Origin: Candidatus Kryptoniota bacterium
GTDB lineage: Bacteria > Bacteroidota > Ignavibacteria > Kryptoniales > JAKASW01
NCBI GenBank assembly: GCA_036567965.1
Contig: DATCTN010000030.1
Span: 124,001-188,000 of the forward strand
Direction of reading: 5' to 3'
DNA length: 64,000 nt
Shown piece by piece: positions 18,101 to 27,598 of this stretch. The notes under the pieces are model-generated. The model did not search any database and was not told where the DNA came from. It was given only the letters and a program-made list of their open reading frames with translations. The position numbers were made by a program, and so were the translations under genes. The stretch's first letter is position 1, and each line of letters opens with the position of its first letter.

Positions 18101-19555
18101 TTCCTTTCCGGTGTTCAGGACTTCCGCGGGTTCGTAAGCGGCGACCTTGCGCTCGGCGGAAATTATAGGTCACCCACATTTCAAGGAACGATGCAAATAA
18201 ACAATGGAAAGATAAGGCTAGCCGCAAACGATATAAATTATGAATTCGACGGCAGCCTTGAAGGGAACGGAGACAGAATCCTTTTAAAGCCTGTGACTCT
18301 CAGAAACCTCCCATCGGAAGGGGGGGAAACGATGGTCGCAAATGGGTTCCTCAGAATTGCCGACAACACTATAAAGGAATTAAGCGTGGATTTGAGCGGC
18401 TCACTTCTCGTTCTTAACAATGCGGCTCAGAACATCACGAGCGGTATTTCCGGCGTTGCTGTTGTGGGATCAGGTTCGAGAGGGCTGCAACTCGGAGGAA
18501 GCCTGGCAAAACTGAGACTCGAGGGGACAATGAATATCCAGAGCGCTGATTTGAAACTTGTCGGCATCCAGAAAACTGAAGGCGCTTACGTGCAGGAAAT
18601 AGTCTACCATTTTCCCGCCTTCCCATCGGAACAAAAATCTGCTTCAAAAGTCCAACAGCCTCAGGCTGATGTCACCTCAACTTCCAGCAGCGTGCTGGAC
18701 AGCTTGAGGTACGACCTCGAGATCGAGACAAAGGACAATGTCAGCCTGAGATTGATTTTCAACTCAACGACCAACGAGGAACTGTACGCCGTTCTCGGTG
18801 GCAGATTGCATCTATCCAATTCTACGGGGGCCATGGTACTAAACGGTGAGGTCAGCGTGCAGACCAACTCGTATTATACCTTCTACAAGCAATTCGCAGC
18901 GACGGGAAAATTGAGTTTCACCGGTGACCCACTTAACCCGTCTCTTGACATAACCGCACAGTACCAGGGTGAACACGCCGACACTTCGGCTACCCATGCA
19001 CCGGAGACCGTGGTGGTTCTTCTGAAGATCACGGGTACATTCAACTCTCCGAGCGTCGCCATCTCGATGACAGTGGGTAATAATCCGTACGTGGGCGATG
19101 CGCAGACCAATGCCATTTCTTTCATCGTGTTCGGTCAATTCGAGGACGAATTGACATCAACCACGAGGCGGAGCGCTGCGGACAACCTGATGAGCCAGGC
19201 GGGTGCAGGCATGTTAACGGCCGGAACTTCGGTACTCTCGGGCGTGCTCACCAGTCTGCTCGGTAAGGAATTGAAGTTCATTCAGAGCGTGAGTCTGCGC
19301 TATCCCAGCGTCTCTAACGTCGCAGATCCTGATCTTTCCATAACGGGGAAGATAGGACCGGCAATCATAAGGCTCGGCGGTCAGGTCTTCAGCGACATCA
19401 ACAATACGGATGTGAGCGTCGACTACCCGCTCACTGAACTCCTGGGCAACAAAATATACATTGAAGCTTCAAGAAAAGTGTCGCTTAACAACCGTTCGTA
19501 CTACCAGCGGGAAACGATCAATATGCTGAAGGTTTTTTACCAGCTTAGTTTCTGA
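15158..19555 (+). CDS. TamB-like translocation/assembly protein (DUF490 family)
   Basis: A 1465-residue protein anchored by one N-terminal transmembrane helix (about residues 5-28), with a very long periplasmic body of repeated amphipathic beta-strands ending in the DUF490/TamB C-terminal domain (from about residue 1130). TamB/AsmA-like proteins bridge the periplasm and are implicated in phospholipid transport and assembly of outer-membrane proteins with an Omp85 partner. No such partner (TamA or BamA) is in the window. The C-terminal region ends with the short beta-strands FSDINNTDVSVDYPLTELLG and a terminal Phe. No strong ribosome-binding site is seen. Confidence 0.88.
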   Translation: MPNMRRRILFSILVFLILFPLLVFIVSFTPFFNNQVRSILISLVNRGTNASLYLGEIHGSILGSFSIDGAALMYGNEPIALVDTIKVSHFPLSLVAKTVDAIHVELVHPRFHLTKFKDGSLNVDHISKSRSTSGGQFDWTIVLKSLTLRNGQFSYYDSTVAPNDEIDPQAHDRKSGPFFDPAHFTASKIFMSADANINGRNLTVNIVDLSLKVDPADFVVDSLRFGFFTSPGGTEVSGLVLKSGSTSVRADVTLMEQSLLDPIGVESFKTKQLSASLDAKKVRLGDVEKFIHLPLDPPSTANLSFYVSGSLDTLNVKQFLLSTDSSRVPLNADFFNLVDTSFSAKIQTRNASVNVGEIHSLLRSAGFPDMKMLKQILVSADVSTNSKVMKARISLDAGTSEVVGNATLQDGNYDGDLRFSGINLANILNQAGAQSRLDGEATFDLQSGGSGIPHGKFAITCDSSEYDDTFVRKSSINVSSLGDSVKVRLNLLSSNGNIDGDALLNTRTESYDGKFAFSELNVAPFARQSQPVSNLTGTLEISGDGLSLDSSQTRVYLLTENSVIGNLALNDAAFTLSLNTEKPIKTFQLRSPFVDADISGDFVPLQLPSQLSNIFSRLADSLSGRLLAKHDSTTEELSDIKSVSASVDLKVKDARLINQFLPHAQVSGNPSVHLMLAYGPQTFFLSGSASADSLFYSQDSTTVNGTGLGIQFDMKTDDRFSVWDHGRWTIDGNIQALRINQTELAAKIIKASYTSGDSTGSDGLNFTLLGRVEPLVDFYVDGSGRVAGDSISITTRSLLGKLYGFSLVTHDPVQVTYLPETFHIHPLTFWTDVEGAQHGNDTRLTLAGEYSFDSGADLHIRFYDIGLRPLQRLARLDTTSLALGGSLSGSADITESQKGINISSDFTGDGVVYNGTKAKTFGGSFALEGDEMSLNAQLSKEADSSRDALKVQGVIPLSAKSESGLQLSFTADSLNISFLAPFLSGVQDFRGFVSGDLALGGNYRSPTFQGTMQINNGKIRLAANDINYEFDGSLEGNGDRILLKPVTLRNLPSEGGETMVANGFLRIADNTIKELSVDLSGSLLVLNNAAQNITSGISGVAVVGSGSRGLQLGGSLAKLRLEGTMNIQSADLKLVGIQKTEGAYVQEIVYHFPAFPSEQKSASKVQQPQADVTSTSSSVLDSLRYDLEIETKDNVSLRLIFNSTTNEELYAVLGGRLHLSNSTGAMVLNGEVSVQTNSYYTFYKQFAATGKLSFTGDPLNPSLDITAQYQGEHADTSATHAPETVVVLLKITGTFNSPSVAISMTVGNNPYVGDAQTNAISFIVFGQFEDELTSTTRRSAADNLMSQAGAGMLTAGTSVLSGVLTSLLGKELKFIQSVSLRYPSVSNVADPDLSITGKIGPAIIRLGGQVFSDINNTDVSVDYPLTELLGNKIYIEASRKVSLNNRSYYQRETINMLKVFYQLSF

Positions 19556-19614
19556 AGACCGCGGATTTGTGGGGGAACTGATGGAGCGGCGGAGGACTGT
19601 GCGACTGACGCTTT

Positions 19615-20763
19615 CTATTTGATCGCTACGGAAGTGCGCGATTCGCTCAGTGCTTCCTGGTACAACTTCTCGTATTGCGGCACGATCAGGTTCGTATCGA
19701 ATTTCTCGACGGCCCGCTTCCTCGCGTGCTGACTAAAGACCTCGCGTTTCCTGTCGTCGCTCAGCAGCTCGATCGCGTATTTGGCCATCCGCTGAATGTC
19801 GCCCAGCTCCGCGACATAACCGGTCTCGCCGTGGACGATAAGCTCGGGGAGTCCGCCCGCACTTGACGCAACCACTGGAACACTGCACGACATCGCTTCG
19901 AGCGCAGACAGCCCAAAACTCTCCGACTGACTCGGCATGAGCATCAGATCGGATGCTGAGAGGATTTCAGGAAGGAGCGTTTGTTTGCCGAGAAACTTCA
20001 CGTCTTCAAAAATCCCGAGCTCGCGAGCCAGTCGCTCAGACTCAGACCTGTCCGGCCCGTCGCCAACAAGAATAAGTTTGCTCGGGATTGATTGCCTCAC
20101 GATATCGAATATTCGAATAACATCTGGCACGCGCTTCACAGGACGGAAATTCGACACGTGTACCAGTGTCTTTTCTCCGCTGGGCGCTATGCGCATCCTG
20201 AATTGACAATCCTTCTGGCGCGAGAACCGGTCCGTGTCCACAAAGTTTGGAATGACATGGATCTCCTTCTCCACGTTGTACATCGTGAGCGTTTTCATCT
20301 GGAGAAAACGCGAAACGGAGGTCACGTAGTCGCTTTGCTCTATCGAAAACTTAACAAGCGGGAGGAAGCTCGGTTCCAGTCCGACAAGTGTGATATCGGT
20401 GCCATGCAGTGTAGTGATGACTTTTATGTCTTTAGTCGGGGCGAGGATTTGTTTCGCAATGAACGCGCTTGTCGCGTGTGGAATAGCGTAGTGAACGTGA
20501 AGAATATCCAAGTCGTGGTACTTTGCGATGTCTATCATCTTGCTCGCGAGCGAATCGGTGTATAGCGGAAAATCGAAAAGCGGATATTGAGACATCTCCA
20601 CTTCGTGGAAGAAGATATCTCCGCTAAAATTATCGAGCCGCGCCGGGAGTGAATAGCTTATGAAATGAATTTGATGGCCCCGCAGCGCAAGCGCCTTTCC
20701 CAATTCGGTCGCGACTACTCCGCTTCCACCGTATGTCGGGTAACAGGTGATTCCAATCTTCAC
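19615..20763 (-). CDS. bshA: N-acetyl-alpha-D-glucosaminyl L-malate synthase (bacillithiol synthesis)
   Basis: BshA couples UDP-GlcNAc to L-malate, the first step to bacillithiol, the low-molecular-weight thiol of many Firmicutes and Bacteroidota. The 382-residue GT4-fold protein starts KIGITCYPTYGGSGVVATELG and contains HVHYAIPHATSAFIAKQIL and TTLHGTDITLVG, which are characteristic of BshA among GT4 enzymes. The E-x7-E region is SESFGLSALEAMSC. The GTG at 20763 is preferred because AGGAG sits six bases upstream; a TTG five codons earlier lies across that site. No bshB or bshC is seen adjacent. Confidence 0.93.
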   Translation of the reverse strand: MKIGITCYPTYGGSGVVATELGKALALRGHQIHFISYSLPARLDNFSGDIFFHEVEMSQYPLFDFPLYTDSLASKMIDIAKYHDLDILHVHYAIPHATSAFIAKQILAPTKDIKVITTLHGTDITLVGLEPSFLPLVKFSIEQSDYVTSVSRFLQMKTLTMYNVEKEIHVIPNFVDTDRFSRQKDCQFRMRIAPSGEKTLVHVSNFRPVKRVPDVIRIFDIVRQSIPSKLILVGDGPDRSESERLARELGIFEDVKFLGKQTLLPEILSASDLMLMPSQSESFGLSALEAMSCSVPVVASSAGGLPELIVHGETGYVAELGDIQRMAKYAIELLSDDRKREVFSQHARKRAVEKFDTNLIVPQYEKLYQEALSESRTSVAIK

Positions 20764-21011
20764 AACATTCTCCTGCAAAAAAATAGTCGTCTCGCTTCAT
20801 CTAAACAATCCAACCTCGTTATTCATTCCATGAATCGGGAATGCTACTTGGATGAATTCTTCTTCGGAACTCCCGTTCTCTAATGCGACAGTATGCCTCA
20901 ACATTGCGTCGGTCGTGAGACGGAAATTCATCGTTACGGCCTGAAATCGCGTTTTTTAATCCTTGAATTTAGTGGTGATATTCGGCATCTTAATTGTGCA
21001 TCCATACGGTG

Positions 21012-21019
21012 TAGTTTTG
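21012..21019 (+). promoter_or_regulatory. Possible -7 box upstream of the Cys-rich protein gene
   Basis: TAGTTTTG fits the TAnnTTTG box of Bacteroidota promoters and lies 17 bases before the ATG at 21037. No well-spaced upstream TTTG is present, so this is weaker than the example at 10347-10378. Confidence 0.3.
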
Positions 21020-21036
21020 TCGTATAACTAAGTGAA

Positions 21037-21471
21037 ATGAAAACAGATAGAATTCTGAACCTCATTGTCGTTTTAACACTTCTCACCGGCCAGGTCGAGT
21101 ACGCGGTATCTTCGTACTTCTGTATGATGGAAAAAAGAGTCGTGAGCTCCACGCGAATGGACGCTTCTTCGTGCGGCATCAGCTCACCAGACGTGTGCTG
21201 CATGGACCAGACCCTGTCGGACCAGGAAAGCGCGCGCGAACATTTGTCCGGAGCAGATTGTTGCCAGGTGCAGGTGAACTCGAAATTGGTGACAGACTCG
21301 TTCATTGCGACAAATGATTTGACTTCTCACATATTCAGCTCACATTTGGTTGCGACGCTCCCTACTGTGCAGCCCGGTACCCAGCTTGGTGGCACTACTT
21401 TGCTTGGTGTCATCCCGGTAGACTCGTCCCCTCCCGCACCTCCACTCACGCAAGCCGTACTCCGCATTTAA
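21037..21471 (+). CDS. Cysteine-rich exported protein preceding the Cus efflux genes
   Basis: A 144-residue protein with an N-terminal hydrophobic signal (about residues 6-24), followed by a Cys-rich segment with FCMMEKR, SSCGI, DVCCMD and ADCCQVQV (eight cysteines and several Met between about 29 and 88). A less conserved tail ends in a proline-rich stretch. I do not recognise a named family. Its position 48 bases before the outer-membrane efflux gene, and the soft-metal ligands, suggest a periplasmic copper or silver binding or sensing role. That is inference from context. Confidence 0.7.
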   Translation: MKTDRILNLIVVLTLLTGQVEYAVSSYFCMMEKRVVSSTRMDASSCGISSPDVCCMDQTLSDQESAREHLSGADCCQVQVNSKLVTDSFIATNDLTSHIFSSHLVATLPTVQPGTQLGGTTLLGVIPVDSSPPAPPLTQAVLRI

Positions 21472-21519
21472 CAGACTCCACCTTCTGTAGTTTCTAATTT
21501 CCAAACTCAAAGGTGAAGT

Positions 21520-22815
21520 ATGTCTGTTCACAATTTTAAACTGTCAATTCTGAATATTGATTTTGTTTTTGCCATCGTATTTGCCGTTGGGGCATCCGCG
21601 GTCGCTCAAACACAATTGGATAGCCTGATCGGGATCGCGATCGGGAATAACCTGGAAATCAGAACTGCCCGATATGAATCGAGCGCGGCAGAGGTGAAAG
21701 TAAGTCCGGCTATGACTCTTCCTGATCCGGAGCTGTCGGTAATGGCCGATAATGTGCCGTCAAATTTCAAATTGAATTCCGATCAGATGACTATGTTTCC
21801 ACAATTCAAGATAATGCAGATGATTCCCTGGTTCGGTAAGCTGGCTGCCGCGGGAGATGCCCAACGATATGGCTTCGACGCGGAGTCCGATAGAGTATCG
21901 ACCGTGACTCTTGGGGTTGTATCGGAACTCAGGAAAACCTACGCGGACATCTACACCTTTCAGAAGTCGATCCAGTATCTAAAATACAAGGAGACACTTC
22001 TCGAAAGTGTGGTGCAGGTAAGTGAACGACTATTTGCAGTTGGTCAAGTGCCCGAACAAGACGTGTTCCGCACGAGCGCCGAGTTGACGATGGTACGTTC
22101 GGACCTTATCACAATGAATTCAATGTTATCCGGAGACTTTGCCCGCCTCGGGGCAATTCTCGGAGTAGACTCATCCTATCAGATCCAGGTCGACACGCTT
22201 GAACTGACTCCATTGCCGGCTTCCGAAAGTTTTGTAACACTTTTGAAATCGAACAACCCGGAACTGAGCATGATAAGAAATGCAGAAGCGTCGTCGAAGG
22301 CGAACGTAGAATATGCCAAGAGAGACGCTGTTCCTGACTTCAGTTTTGGTTTTTCTTACGGTTACCGCGGTGCGTTGATGCCGGACGGAACCAAGGCATT
22401 GAACATGATGAACTTCGAAGTCGGAGTAAGTATCCCCATCTTTTACGGCTCGAGACAGAGGAAGTTGATCGATGAAGCGGAGTTCATGAGCAAAGCTCAG
22501 GAGTCCCGGTATAATCTCGCCGAAGTGGATTTGTTGAGTCAGATTCGCAGCGCATATGCGAACGCAGATGCCCGCACAAAACTCATCCCTCTTTACGAGA
22601 AAGAGCTGATCCCACAGTATGATGCGACCTTCAATTCATCGTTGTCGTCATACTCGGTCGGGAAGACAAGCTTTGCGATGGTGATTGACAACCTGACAAA
22701 TCTTATTAATGCCAAAATCGAATTAGCCAAGATTGAAGCGGCGTACTTCTCGGCTTTGGCTGACATGTCGAAACTTGTTGGCGAGGGTTCTGAAAAATAC
22801 AGAGGTGTGAAATGA
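21520..22815 (+). CDS. RND efflux outer-membrane protein (CusC/TolC family)
   Basis: A 431-residue outer-membrane channel subunit of a tripartite efflux pump. A signal peptide ends near residue 30 (VAQ before TQLDSL), then come the two OEP repeats of long helices and beta-strands with FQKSIQYLKYKETLLESVVQ and a second half ending ALADMSKLVGEG. Ribosome-binding site AAGGTGA precedes the ATG. The stop overlaps the adaptor gene start by four bases, and the neighbours are a heavy-metal RND adaptor and pump, so copper/silver export is the likely use. Confidence 0.88.
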   Translation: MSVHNFKLSILNIDFVFAIVFAVGASAVAQTQLDSLIGIAIGNNLEIRTARYESSAAEVKVSPAMTLPDPELSVMADNVPSNFKLNSDQMTMFPQFKIMQMIPWFGKLAAAGDAQRYGFDAESDRVSTVTLGVVSELRKTYADIYTFQKSIQYLKYKETLLESVVQVSERLFAVGQVPEQDVFRTSAELTMVRSDLITMNSMLSGDFARLGAILGVDSSYQIQVDTLELTPLPASESFVTLLKSNNPELSMIRNAEASSKANVEYAKRDAVPDFSFGFSYGYRGALMPDGTKALNMMNFEVGVSIPIFYGSRQRKLIDEAEFMSKAQESRYNLAEVDLLSQIRSAYANADARTKLIPLYEKELIPQYDATFNSSLSSYSVGKTSFAMVIDNLTNLINAKIELAKIEAAYFSALADMSKLVGEGSEKYRGVK

Positions 22816-24263
22816 AAAGGACTGAAAAGGAAAAAGAAGGGAAATGGGAAATGGGAGGAGGACCGGGCAGAATTCTCGGGACGGTGAAGTCAACTGCTGC
22901 CATCTTGAGCGCTTACGTCGTTGTATTTATGATTGCTGCAGTCGTCCTGTACGGGTGCGAAAAGACGGGCAGCGGCAACAGCTCCAGGCCCGACTCGACA
23001 TCAGTCGCTTCGTCGAATTCGGAAAGAAAAGTGCTGTACTGGTACGACCCAATGAACCCGACACTTCATCTTGATCATCCGGGAAAATCTCCTATGATGG
23101 ACATGGATCTCGTACCCAGGTACGCGGACGAAGGCGAAGCAAATCCGAATATCATCAGAGTCGATCCGGTCATGGTTCAGAACATAGGGGTCGTTACTGC
23201 GCCTGTTGAGCTCAGGCGGCTAACAAGGACGATTAGTACATACGGTGTTGTGATGGCCGACGAGGAGAGCATTTCGGATATCAACACACGAGTCGGCGGA
23301 TGGATAGACAAACTCTTCCTTAACTACACGGGGATGGAAGTGGCAAAAGGTCAACCTATTGCGGTGATCTACAGCCCTGATCTTATTTCCGCAGAGCAGG
23401 AATTTCTCTCCGCAGGTGCCTTCAATGAGTCAGCTTCTTCTTCAGGATCAGCTGAAGGAAATTTGGGCCAGACAGGCGCGCTGGTCCGAAGCGCGCGAGA
23501 AAGACTGAAGTTTTTCGGAATGAACGATGCGGAGATCGATTCTCTCCAATCGACCGGCAAGATAATCGACAGAGTTGTGATTCATTCGCCAGCTGACGGG
23601 ATTATTCTCGACAAGAGTGTCGTCGAAGGTCAAAACATCTCATCGGGCCAGTCTCTTTTCAGAGTTGCAAATCTTCATCAGGTATGGATCCTTGCAGACG
23701 TGTTCAAAATTGACATGCCATTCCTGAAGATGCATGCTCCTGCGAATGTAGAGAACGCCAACGATTCATATAGCGGACAAATCGATTTCATCTATCCTGA
23801 AGTCGACCCCGCTGCAAGGAGCGTAAAAGTGAGAATTCCGCTCAACAATCCCGGGATGGTGATGAAAATCGGCCAATACGTGAACGTCGCGATTCATTCG
23901 CCCGTGAGCTACGAAGCCATCGCTGTCCCGTCCCAGGCAGTCATAAACACCGGCGCACGGCAGGTTGTCGCATTGGCAATCGGTGAAGGAAAATTCGAAA
24001 TAAGAGAGGTAAAGCTCGGAGCATACGCTGATGGATTCTACGAAGTGACCGATGGTTTGCGGATTGGCGACACCATCGTCACATCTGGGCAGTTCCTTCT
24101 GGATTCAGATGCAAATCTAAACTCCGCCGGAAGCGCGATGTCCGGATCTGACCGACACGTCAATACTTCGAGTGACAAGAATAATTCAAGCGGTTCGATC
24201 GACAACTTGGCTGGGATGAACATGAAGAACATGGATCACGACACGACGAAGCGGGAGAAGTGA
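22812..24263 (+). CDS. cusB: Heavy-metal RND efflux periplasmic adaptor (CusB-like)
   Basis: The adaptor linking the inner-membrane pump to the outer-membrane channel. The 483-residue protein has a short basic cytoplasmic extension, a hydrophobic helix (about 33-53) ending LYGC (possible lipoprotein), then the heavy-metal-binding segment YWYDPMNPTLHLDHPGKSPM typical of CusB. Barrel-sandwich, alpha-hairpin (residues about 185-245) and beta-barrel domains follow. The C-terminus carries GMNMKNMDHD, a Met/His tail likely to bind Cu(I) or Ag(I). It overlaps the upstream gene's stop; cusA begins one base after its own stop. Confidence 0.9.
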   Translation: MKRTEKEKEGKWEMGGGPGRILGTVKSTAAILSAYVVVFMIAAVVLYGCEKTGSGNSSRPDSTSVASSNSERKVLYWYDPMNPTLHLDHPGKSPMMDMDLVPRYADEGEANPNIIRVDPVMVQNIGVVTAPVELRRLTRTISTYGVVMADEESISDINTRVGGWIDKLFLNYTGMEVAKGQPIAVIYSPDLISAEQEFLSAGAFNESASSSGSAEGNLGQTGALVRSARERLKFFGMNDAEIDSLQSTGKIIDRVVIHSPADGIILDKSVVEGQNISSGQSLFRVANLHQVWILADVFKIDMPFLKMHAPANVENANDSYSGQIDFIYPEVDPAARSVKVRIPLNNPGMVMKIGQYVNVAIHSPVSYEAIAVPSQAVINTGARQVVALAIGEGKFEIREVKLGAYADGFYEVTDGLRIGDTIVTSGQFLLDSDANLNSAGSAMSGSDRHVNTSSDKNNSSGSIDNLAGMNMKNMDHDTTKREK

Positions 24264-24264
24264 C

Positions 24265-27200
24265 ATGCTGGCAGGAATAATCGAATGGTCAATAAAGAAC
24301 AGATTTATTGTGATCGTGATTCTGTTATTCGCGATTGCCGCGGGTTATTTTGCGTTGAGCTCAAGTCCTGTCGACGCTATTCCTGATTTGAGCGACGTCC
24401 AGGTAATAGTTTATACGGATTATCCCGGTCAGTCGCCGACGGTAGTACAGGATCAAGTGACATATCCATTGACCTCGTCGCTGATTTCTCTTCCTCACGC
24501 TAAAGTCGTCAGGGGATATTCATACTTCGGTTTTTCGCTTGTGTACATAATTTTTGAGGATGGAACCGATCTTTACTGGGCGAGGAGCCGGGTCCTCGAG
24601 TACTTGAATTATGCCTCGAGCAGATTGCCGCAGGGAATCACGCCATCGCTCGGACCTGATGCCACGCCGGTTGGATGGGTGTACCAGTACGCACTCAAGT
24701 CGGACAAGCGAAGCCTCGCAGATCTGCGTTCGATCCAGGACTACTATCTCAAGTACGGGTTATCGGCAGTACCTGGCGTGTCCGAAGTCGCGAGTGTAGG
24801 CGGTTATGTGAAAGAATGGAGGGCAACGCTCGACTCAAGAAAGCTTCTGGCCTACCACATCTCGCCGATGCAGGTGGTGGACGCGATCAAGAAAAGTAAT
24901 AGCGATGTCGGGGGAGAGGTGATCGATCACGCAGGATACGAGTTGATGATCAGAGGTCTCGGATATATCAAGTCTCTCGACGATATGAAGGAGATACCGC
25001 TTGGAGTTTCGCGGGGAGGCAAATTGTTTCAGGACTCGCCTTTTAACGCTCAACCCACAAGATCCGAAATGGAGACGGGTTCAGGCGGAGGTTTTGATGG
25101 CATGAAGAAAGAAGATCCGGTCGCGAGTCTGCAGTCCGCTCTAAATTATTCGAGTCCGGGCTTCACGGCGGGGACACCTATATTTCTTGGAGATGTGGCA
25201 GACGTGCAGATCGTCGCGGCCGCACGACGCGGCGTTGCGGACCTCGACGGAGAAGGAGACGTCGTTGGAGGTGTGATCGAAATGCGTTATGGCCAAAACG
25301 CGCTTCAAGTAATAAACGGCGTCAAAGACAAATTGAAAGAACTCCGGCAGGGCCTGCCGCCCGATGTCAGGATCGTACCGGTTTATGATAGGTCGGAGCT
25401 GATCAATAACGCGATCAACACGCTTCAGGATAAACTGATTGAGGAGTCCGTCATAGTTGCCCTCGTCTGCTTGCTGTTCCTATTTCACTTCAGGAGCGCT
25501 TTTGTCGTAATACTCACTCTTCCGACCGCTATACTCATGGCGTTCATCGTGATGAGATGGCAGGGACTGAACGCTAACATTATGTCTTTGGGCGGCATCG
25601 CCGTCGCGATAGGAGCCATGGTGGATTCCGCAATCATCATGGTAGAGAACGCGCACAAGCACATCGAGGTCGATAACGGCAGGTCCGATAGATGGAAGCT
25701 TATTACAGAATCGTCGAAGGAAGTCGGTCCATCACTATTCTATTCGCTGCTCGTGATTACCGTCTCCTTCATTCCCGTATTTGCGTTGACAGGACAGTCG
25801 GGACGGCTCTTCCGGCCTCTCGCGTTTACAAAAACATATTCGATGGCGGCGGCGGCACTCCTCGGAATCACCGCTGTACCGATACTGATGGGGTACCTCA
25901 TCAGGGGCAAGCTCCCTCCGGAGGGGAGGAATCCCGTGAATAGAATACTCGTCAGGTTGTATTCGCCTGTTCTCAAATTTGTCCTCAGGTTCCGGTGGTA
26001 TGTACTGACCGCGGCAGTCATCATTCTCGGAATAACAGTTTATCCTTACATGAAGCTCGGCTCTGAATTCATGCCGCCGTTGTGGGAAGGGACGCTCCTT
26101 TACATGCCGTCGGCATTTCCGGGAATTTCGGTGACTCAGGCGCGGCAAACCCTCGAGATGACAGACAAGATCATAACGAAGTTTCCCGAAGTCACTTCGG
26201 TGATCGGGAAGGCGGGAAGAGCAAACACCGCGCTCGATCCCGCAGGCCTTGACATGTTCGAGACCACCGTAAATCTCAAGCCCGAATCGGAATGGCCGAA
26301 AGGGATGACGCCTGATAAACTGAAATCGGCGCTTAACGACGCCCTGCAAGTACCGGGGCTCGCAAACGTTTGGACGATGCCGATCAAGAATCGAGTTGAC
26401 ATGTCGAGCACGGGAATTAAGAGTCAGGTCGGAATCAAAGTCATGGGTCCTGACCTCGACACTCTTCAGGCAATTGGAGAGCAGATCGAGGGCCTCCTCA
26501 AGAAACTTCCCGAAACATCGAGCGCCTTTGCTGAACGTATCGGATACGGAAACTACCTCGATTTCAGTATTGACAGGGCAGAGGCGGCAAGATATGGTAT
26601 AACAGTCCAGGACATGGAGGACATCATCACGAGCGCGATAGGCGGTTTGCCTGTCGGACAGATCGTGTCAGGTATCGAACGATACCCTATCACCGTCAGA
26701 TACGCGCTTGAAGAGAGGGACAATCCGGAAGAGTTGAAGCGAGTGCTCGTTCCCACTTCCGCCGGCGCGCAGATCCCCATTGGCGACATCGCACAGATGA
26801 GCATTCACCAGGGCCCGATGTTCGTGAGGACTGAGGGTGCCGAGCCGACAATTTATGTCTTCGTTGACGCGAATACGTCCGATATCGGCGGATACGTGAG
26901 AGCTGCGAGGCAGTACCTCAATGATCATATGAAAATTCCGGATGGGTACTTCGTTATGTGGAGCGGACAGTTCGAGAACATGCAGGAAGCGGCGAAAACG
27001 CTTGGGTATGTAATACCTGCGACTCTTCTCCTCATTTTCCTCATCATTTATCTCAACACCCGGTCCGTCGCCAAGACTTTCATAGTGCTGCTTGCAGTGC
27101 CGTTCTCTCTTGTTGGCGCGATATGGTTTCTCTATCTTCTCGGTTACAATCTGAGCGTCGCTGTGGCTGTCGGAATGATCGCGCTTGCGGGCCTCGACGC

Positions 27201-27540
27201 GGAGACCGGTGTCGTGATGCTGCTATACCTCGACATCGCACACGACAAAATGAAAGCGGCGGGGCAGATGCTCACGCTCGGACACCTGAAGGAAGCGATC
27301 CATGAAGGCGCCGTCAGGAGAGTGCGCCCCAAGATGATGACTGCATCTGCCATACTCGCCGGACTTCTTCCGATCATGTGGGCGACTGGCGCCGGGTCGG
27401 ATGTGATGAAAAGAATTGCGGCACCGATGGTTGGCGGAGTCGTTACCAGCGTGCTTCTCGAACTCGCCGTTTACCCGGTCATCTACTATTTGTGGCGCTC
27501 GAGACAGCTGAAGGCGGGGCCGCAGTCTCCAGAGAGCTAA
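24265..27540 (+). CDS. cusA: Heavy-metal RND efflux pump (CusA-like)
   Basis: The inner-membrane proton-driven pump of 1091 residues, the usual length for the HME-RND subfamily. It starts with SIKNRFIVIVILLFAIAAG (first transmembrane helix) and carries the porter entry DAIPDLSDVQVIVYTDYPGQ. Two sets of membrane helices are visible, with the heavy-metal signature VAIGAMVDSAIIMVENAHK near residue 450, rather than the drug-pump version. With the CusB-like adaptor and the Met-rich context, Cu(I)/Ag(I) is the likeliest substrate. It is followed by a YHS protein, not a local two-component regulator. Confidence 0.93.
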   Translation: MLAGIIEWSIKNRFIVIVILLFAIAAGYFALSSSPVDAIPDLSDVQVIVYTDYPGQSPTVVQDQVTYPLTSSLISLPHAKVVRGYSYFGFSLVYIIFEDGTDLYWARSRVLEYLNYASSRLPQGITPSLGPDATPVGWVYQYALKSDKRSLADLRSIQDYYLKYGLSAVPGVSEVASVGGYVKEWRATLDSRKLLAYHISPMQVVDAIKKSNSDVGGEVIDHAGYELMIRGLGYIKSLDDMKEIPLGVSRGGKLFQDSPFNAQPTRSEMETGSGGGFDGMKKEDPVASLQSALNYSSPGFTAGTPIFLGDVADVQIVAAARRGVADLDGEGDVVGGVIEMRYGQNALQVINGVKDKLKELRQGLPPDVRIVPVYDRSELINNAINTLQDKLIEESVIVALVCLLFLFHFRSAFVVILTLPTAILMAFIVMRWQGLNANIMSLGGIAVAIGAMVDSAIIMVENAHKHIEVDNGRSDRWKLITESSKEVGPSLFYSLLVITVSFIPVFALTGQSGRLFRPLAFTKTYSMAAAALLGITAVPILMGYLIRGKLPPEGRNPVNRILVRLYSPVLKFVLRFRWYVLTAAVIILGITVYPYMKLGSEFMPPLWEGTLLYMPSAFPGISVTQARQTLEMTDKIITKFPEVTSVIGKAGRANTALDPAGLDMFETTVNLKPESEWPKGMTPDKLKSALNDALQVPGLANVWTMPIKNRVDMSSTGIKSQVGIKVMGPDLDTLQAIGEQIEGLLKKLPETSSAFAERIGYGNYLDFSIDRAEAARYGITVQDMEDIITSAIGGLPVGQIVSGIERYPITVRYALEERDNPEELKRVLVPTSAGAQIPIGDIAQMSIHQGPMFVRTEGAEPTIYVFVDANTSDIGGYVRAARQYLNDHMKIPDGYFVMWSGQFENMQEAAKTLGYVIPATLLLIFLIIYLNTRSVAKTFIVLLAVPFSLVGAIWFLYLLGYNLSVAVAVGMIALAGLDAETGVVMLLYLDIAHDKMKAAGQMLTLGHLKEAIHEGAVRRVRPKMMTASAILAGLLPIMWATGAGSDVMKRIAAPMVGGVVTSVLLELAVYPVIYYLWRSRQLKAGPQSPES

Positions 27541-27598
27541 CTGGAAAGTGAATCTAACGATTATAATATTTGTCGTGAATTAGAAAGGGGAATTTAGA